Positions 5,365 through 7,549 of a DNA stretch of 7,549 nt are shown here, one piece after another. The stretch's first letter is position 1; each line of letters starts with the position of its first letter. The position numbers and the translations under genes are program-made. The notes under the pieces are model-generated. The model was not told where the DNA came from. It saw only the letters and a program-made list of their open reading frames with translations, and searched no databases. The DNA is from JAZNUH01 sp045592225 (GTDB taxonomy: Bacteria; Bacillota; Clostridia; UMGS1883; UMGS1540), in the NCBI GenBank assembly GCA_045592225.1, contig JAZNUH010000018.1, forward strand, positions 1 to 7,549, in the 5' to 3' direction.

Positions 5365-7464
5365 ATGACATTTTTTTATTTGTTACTTGCCGTGATTGTG
5401 CTTGTGGTAATAATTACGGCAGCCCAGCTTGTTTGTCTGCTTCGCATAAAATCTGTACCTGACTTACCCGACAAAGCAAATGCTGACAAATATTCACTCA
5501 ATATTAACGGTAAAAGCTTTGAGGATTTGTATTTGTTTCTCGTCGGCAAGCAGACAGATCCGTCATTCAGCGAGGACGAAGTGTTTCGGCTTCTTTCCAA
5601 ACAGACGGAATATATGAACAAACGCTTTGACTGTGCAGACTTCAGAGCACAGATGCTTTTTAAAATTTACAAGGACTGTCCGCTGAGTGACCGATGCTCG
5701 GCTCTTACTAAAAGCACCTTTCTCGGCTTTAAATATTTTATGGACGAGCCGGGTGACGACAGTATGTGCTACTGGTCAGAAAACCATCAGATTCTGTTTG
5801 CCGTCAGCGAGTATCTTGCAGGTCAGGAGTGGCCAGATGAGATTTTTACAAATGACGGCAAAACTGGTGCAGAGCATATGCAAAAGGCTGCAATCCGCAT
5901 TGATGCCTGGATGCAACAACGCTTTGACTACGGATTTTCCGAATATTTAAGCAACAACTATATCGCCGAAGATATTGCACCTATGGCGAATTTCATAGCC
6001 TATTCAAAGGACGAAAAAGCTGTTAATCGAATGAAAATAATTATGGATATTCTTTGGCTTGATGTTGCACTAAACAGCGTTAATAACCGCTTTGTTGCGG
6101 TCAGCTCAAGGATGTACGGCAACAATAAGGCCGCAAACTGTATCGGCAACAGCATACAAAGTGCAATGAATATCCTGTGGGGAAAAGAAGTCACAAAAAA
6201 GATTTTTTCCCTTCCCAACATTTCCGAAGAGGAAAGAAAACTTATCGAAACTTCACTGTCCAAAAAGCCGAATTACATCGTTCTGTGTTTTACCGATGCG
6301 GTTGAAAAAGGACTTTACACTCTGCCCGAAGTAATAAAAGATATTGCTGTTTCGGATGAAACCTTTGTTTCAAGGATGAGCTGTGGCTTGTCGCCTGATG
6401 ATATGGCAGACGAAAATCTGATCGGACAAAGCGACGCCTGTATTATGGCGCAAACAGGTGCCGAAACCTTTACAAATCCTCAGGTTATCCGCAACACGCT
6501 TGAATATATGAGAAAAAACAAACTGTATTCAAACAAGTTTCTCAGTTATTTTAAATTCCTGAATCTCACGGTTTTACGGTGTGTTCGCTGGCAGAAATTT
6601 GCAGAAAAACACAGCATTATGCCGCACGGAATTGCGCTTGGCAGGGGTAATGTTTATACATACCGTAACTCCCGTTATTTGCTTTCCACGGATATTTGCA
6701 AGGATGTCGGTTCCTGTGGTGCACAGGACCACGTGTGGACGGCAAACATTGCAGAGGAACTTACGCTTTTTACAACTCACCCTGCAGGTGACGGCAACAG
6801 TAAATACGGCGCATCTCCCGGATACTGGGTGGGTAACGGCAGACGGCCGATGAGCGTACAGCACGAAAACGTTAACGTAACGGTTTATAAGTTACCGAAG
6901 AAAAAACGTCTTGGTGAAGGTGCCGTGTGCGACATTACCCACGCCTATATGCCTCGTGATTTATACGACGAATTTGAGCTTGACGGCAATAGGGTTTTTG
7001 CACGAAAAAACGGCGTTTTTGTTGCCCTGATTTCGGACGGAACTTTAGAATACAAGCCTTACAATTCCGATTCTGCCAAAGGATTGCTCAAGGGCAGAGT
7101 TTTACCCGAAGGTCTGACGCTTGAAAACGGATTCGACCTGTACCGCCGGGGCGGAGAATACCACTCGTACATCACCGAGCTTTCTGACTCGGACACGGAA
7201 ACCTTTGAACAGTTCAGGCAAAGAATAAAGCAAAACAAAACTGTCTTCACCAACGGCTGTGTCAGCTACAAAACAAATTGCGGTGAAATATATGTATCCT
7301 TCGACGGCAGCTTCACAGTTGACGAAAAAGCCGTGACTACTGTATTTGAGCGTTATGACAGTGTCTTCTGCCAAGCAGGTAGAAAGGATAAGAAAATCCG
7401 TATCAACACCCCTTCACACAGTCTTACACTTGATTTCGGACAGGCTTCTCGAATTTCTCAGTAG
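5365..7464 (+). CDS. membrane-anchored protein with polysaccharide-lyase-like alpha/alpha toroid and C-terminal beta region; function unproven
   Basis: With ATG 5365 the product has 699 residues. Residues 3-26 form one hydrophobic helix (FFYLLLAVIVLVVIITAAQ...), followed by R27 and K29; no signal peptidase site or lipobox is evident. About 50-400 is helix-rich. It includes MCYWSENHQILFAVSEYLAGQ (S138-E139-N140-H141) and EYLSNNYIAEDIAPMANF (N197, N198, Y199), followed by a regular repeat of helices and VSSRMYG. About 400-699 is strand-rich, with the aromatic segment TTHPAGDG...PGYWVGNGRRP (H472, Y487, W488) and VQHENVNVTVY (H500). This toroid-then-beta-sheet order and the Asn/His/Tyr motifs resemble heparinase II/III-like and alginate-type lyases. 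I cannot assign a named family, and the catalytic set is a guess. It starts 4 bases after the dehydrogenase stop and is the last gene of the block. An alternative TTG start at 5344 adds seven residues. It could instead be an uncharacterised glycosidase or a non-catalytic glycan-binding protein. Confidence 0.8.
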   Translation: MTFFYLLLAVIVLVVIITAAQLVCLLRIKSVPDLPDKANADKYSLNINGKSFEDLYLFLVGKQTDPSFSEDEVFRLLSKQTEYMNKRFDCADFRAQMLFKIYKDCPLSDRCSALTKSTFLGFKYFMDEPGDDSMCYWSENHQILFAVSEYLAGQEWPDEIFTNDGKTGAEHMQKAAIRIDAWMQQRFDYGFSEYLSNNYIAEDIAPMANFIAYSKDEKAVNRMKIIMDILWLDVALNSVNNRFVAVSSRMYGNNKAANCIGNSIQSAMNILWGKEVTKKIFSLPNISEEERKLIETSLSKKPNYIVLCFTDAVEKGLYTLPEVIKDIAVSDETFVSRMSCGLSPDDMADENLIGQSDACIMAQTGAETFTNPQVIRNTLEYMRKNKLYSNKFLSYFKFLNLTVLRCVRWQKFAEKHSIMPHGIALGRGNVYTYRNSRYLLSTDICKDVGSCGAQDHVWTANIAEELTLFTTHPAGDGNSKYGASPGYWVGNGRRPMSVQHENVNVTVYKLPKKKRLGEGAVCDITHAYMPRDLYDEFELDGNRVFARKNGVFVALISDGTLEYKPYNSDSAKGLLKGRVLPEGLTLENGFDLYRRGGEYHSYITELSDSDTETFEQFRQRIKQNKTVFTNGCVSYKTNCGEIYVSFDGSFTVDEKAVTTVFERYDSVFCQAGRKDKKIRINTPSHSLTLDFGQASRISQ

Positions 7465-7549
7465 AATTTGTAATGATTGTTTAAAATCTCTGTCGGTGAA
7501 ATAGAACCTCCAATCCCAAATACATTGCTTCTGCCGTGTTTCGCAGAGT

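Noticed and set aside
5365..5450. Lipoprotein signal at ...TAAQLVC in the N-terminal hydrophobic segment
   Set aside because: The residues before Cys (Gln-Leu-Val) do not fit the lipobox pattern [LVI][ASTVI][GAS]C, and there is no positively charged n-region with the ATG start.
6574..6864. Overlapping 90-96 codon open frames on both strands inside the lyase-like gene
   Set aside because: Cys/Val/Thr-rich low-plausibility products opposite or offset to a long continuous coding frame.
7488..7548. CTCTG...CAGAG imperfect inverted repeat at the window end
   Set aside because: Only the five-base ends pair cleanly, over a roughly 50-base loop with poor internal pairing. It is within chance expectation.
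1..7549. CRISPR arrays, tRNA/rRNA genes, insertion sequences or riboswitches
   Set aside because: No spaced direct repeats, no transposase-like frames, no tRNA-like cloverleaf, and no long structured leader. The only gap above 100 bases (3488-3597) holds the terminator and promoter candidate.

Overview
The window reads as a carbohydrate-utilisation locus from a Gram-positive anaerobe, most likely a gut or rumen clostridium (Ruminococcus/Oscillospiraceae-like). That assignment is an inference. It rests on moderate-to-low GC, AAGGAG-type ribosome binding sites, tightly packed co-directional genes, a GPH-type sugar transporter beside an intracellular glycosidase, and a glycosidase with no signal peptide. 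There is no 16S or other taxonomic marker.

All six protein genes lie on the plus strand, in two blocks. Block A (1-3487) has the C-terminal end of an alpha/beta hydrolase (probable carbohydrate esterase or dienelactone-hydrolase relative), a 12-helix GPH/MFS_2 sugar symporter, and a 560-residue GH63/MGH1-like glycoside hydrolase. Gaps are 17 and 12 bases, each with a purine-rich ribosome binding site. The block ends at a clear intrinsic terminator at 3492-3523. Block B (about 3598-7464) follows a 110-base gap holding the terminator and a weak promoter candidate. It encodes a xylose-isomerase-like TIM-barrel sugar isomerase/epimerase, a D-2-hydroxyacid dehydrogenase-family oxidoreductase that overlaps it by 4 bases, and a roughly 700-residue membrane-anchored protein with features of alpha/alpha-toroid plus beta-sheet polysaccharide lyases. 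The last 85 bases hold no gene I can support.

A working model (inference): an oligosaccharide or glycoside is taken up by the GPH carrier, de-esterified by the hydrolase and cleaved in the cytosol by the GH63 enzyme. The released or modified sugar (or sugar acid) is then isomerised and oxidised or reduced by the block B enzymes. The large membrane protein probably acts on an acidic or otherwise decorated glycan, but its family and even its side of the membrane are uncertain. The substrate cannot be named from the sequence. No transcription regulator, transposon, CRISPR array, tRNA or rRNA was seen.
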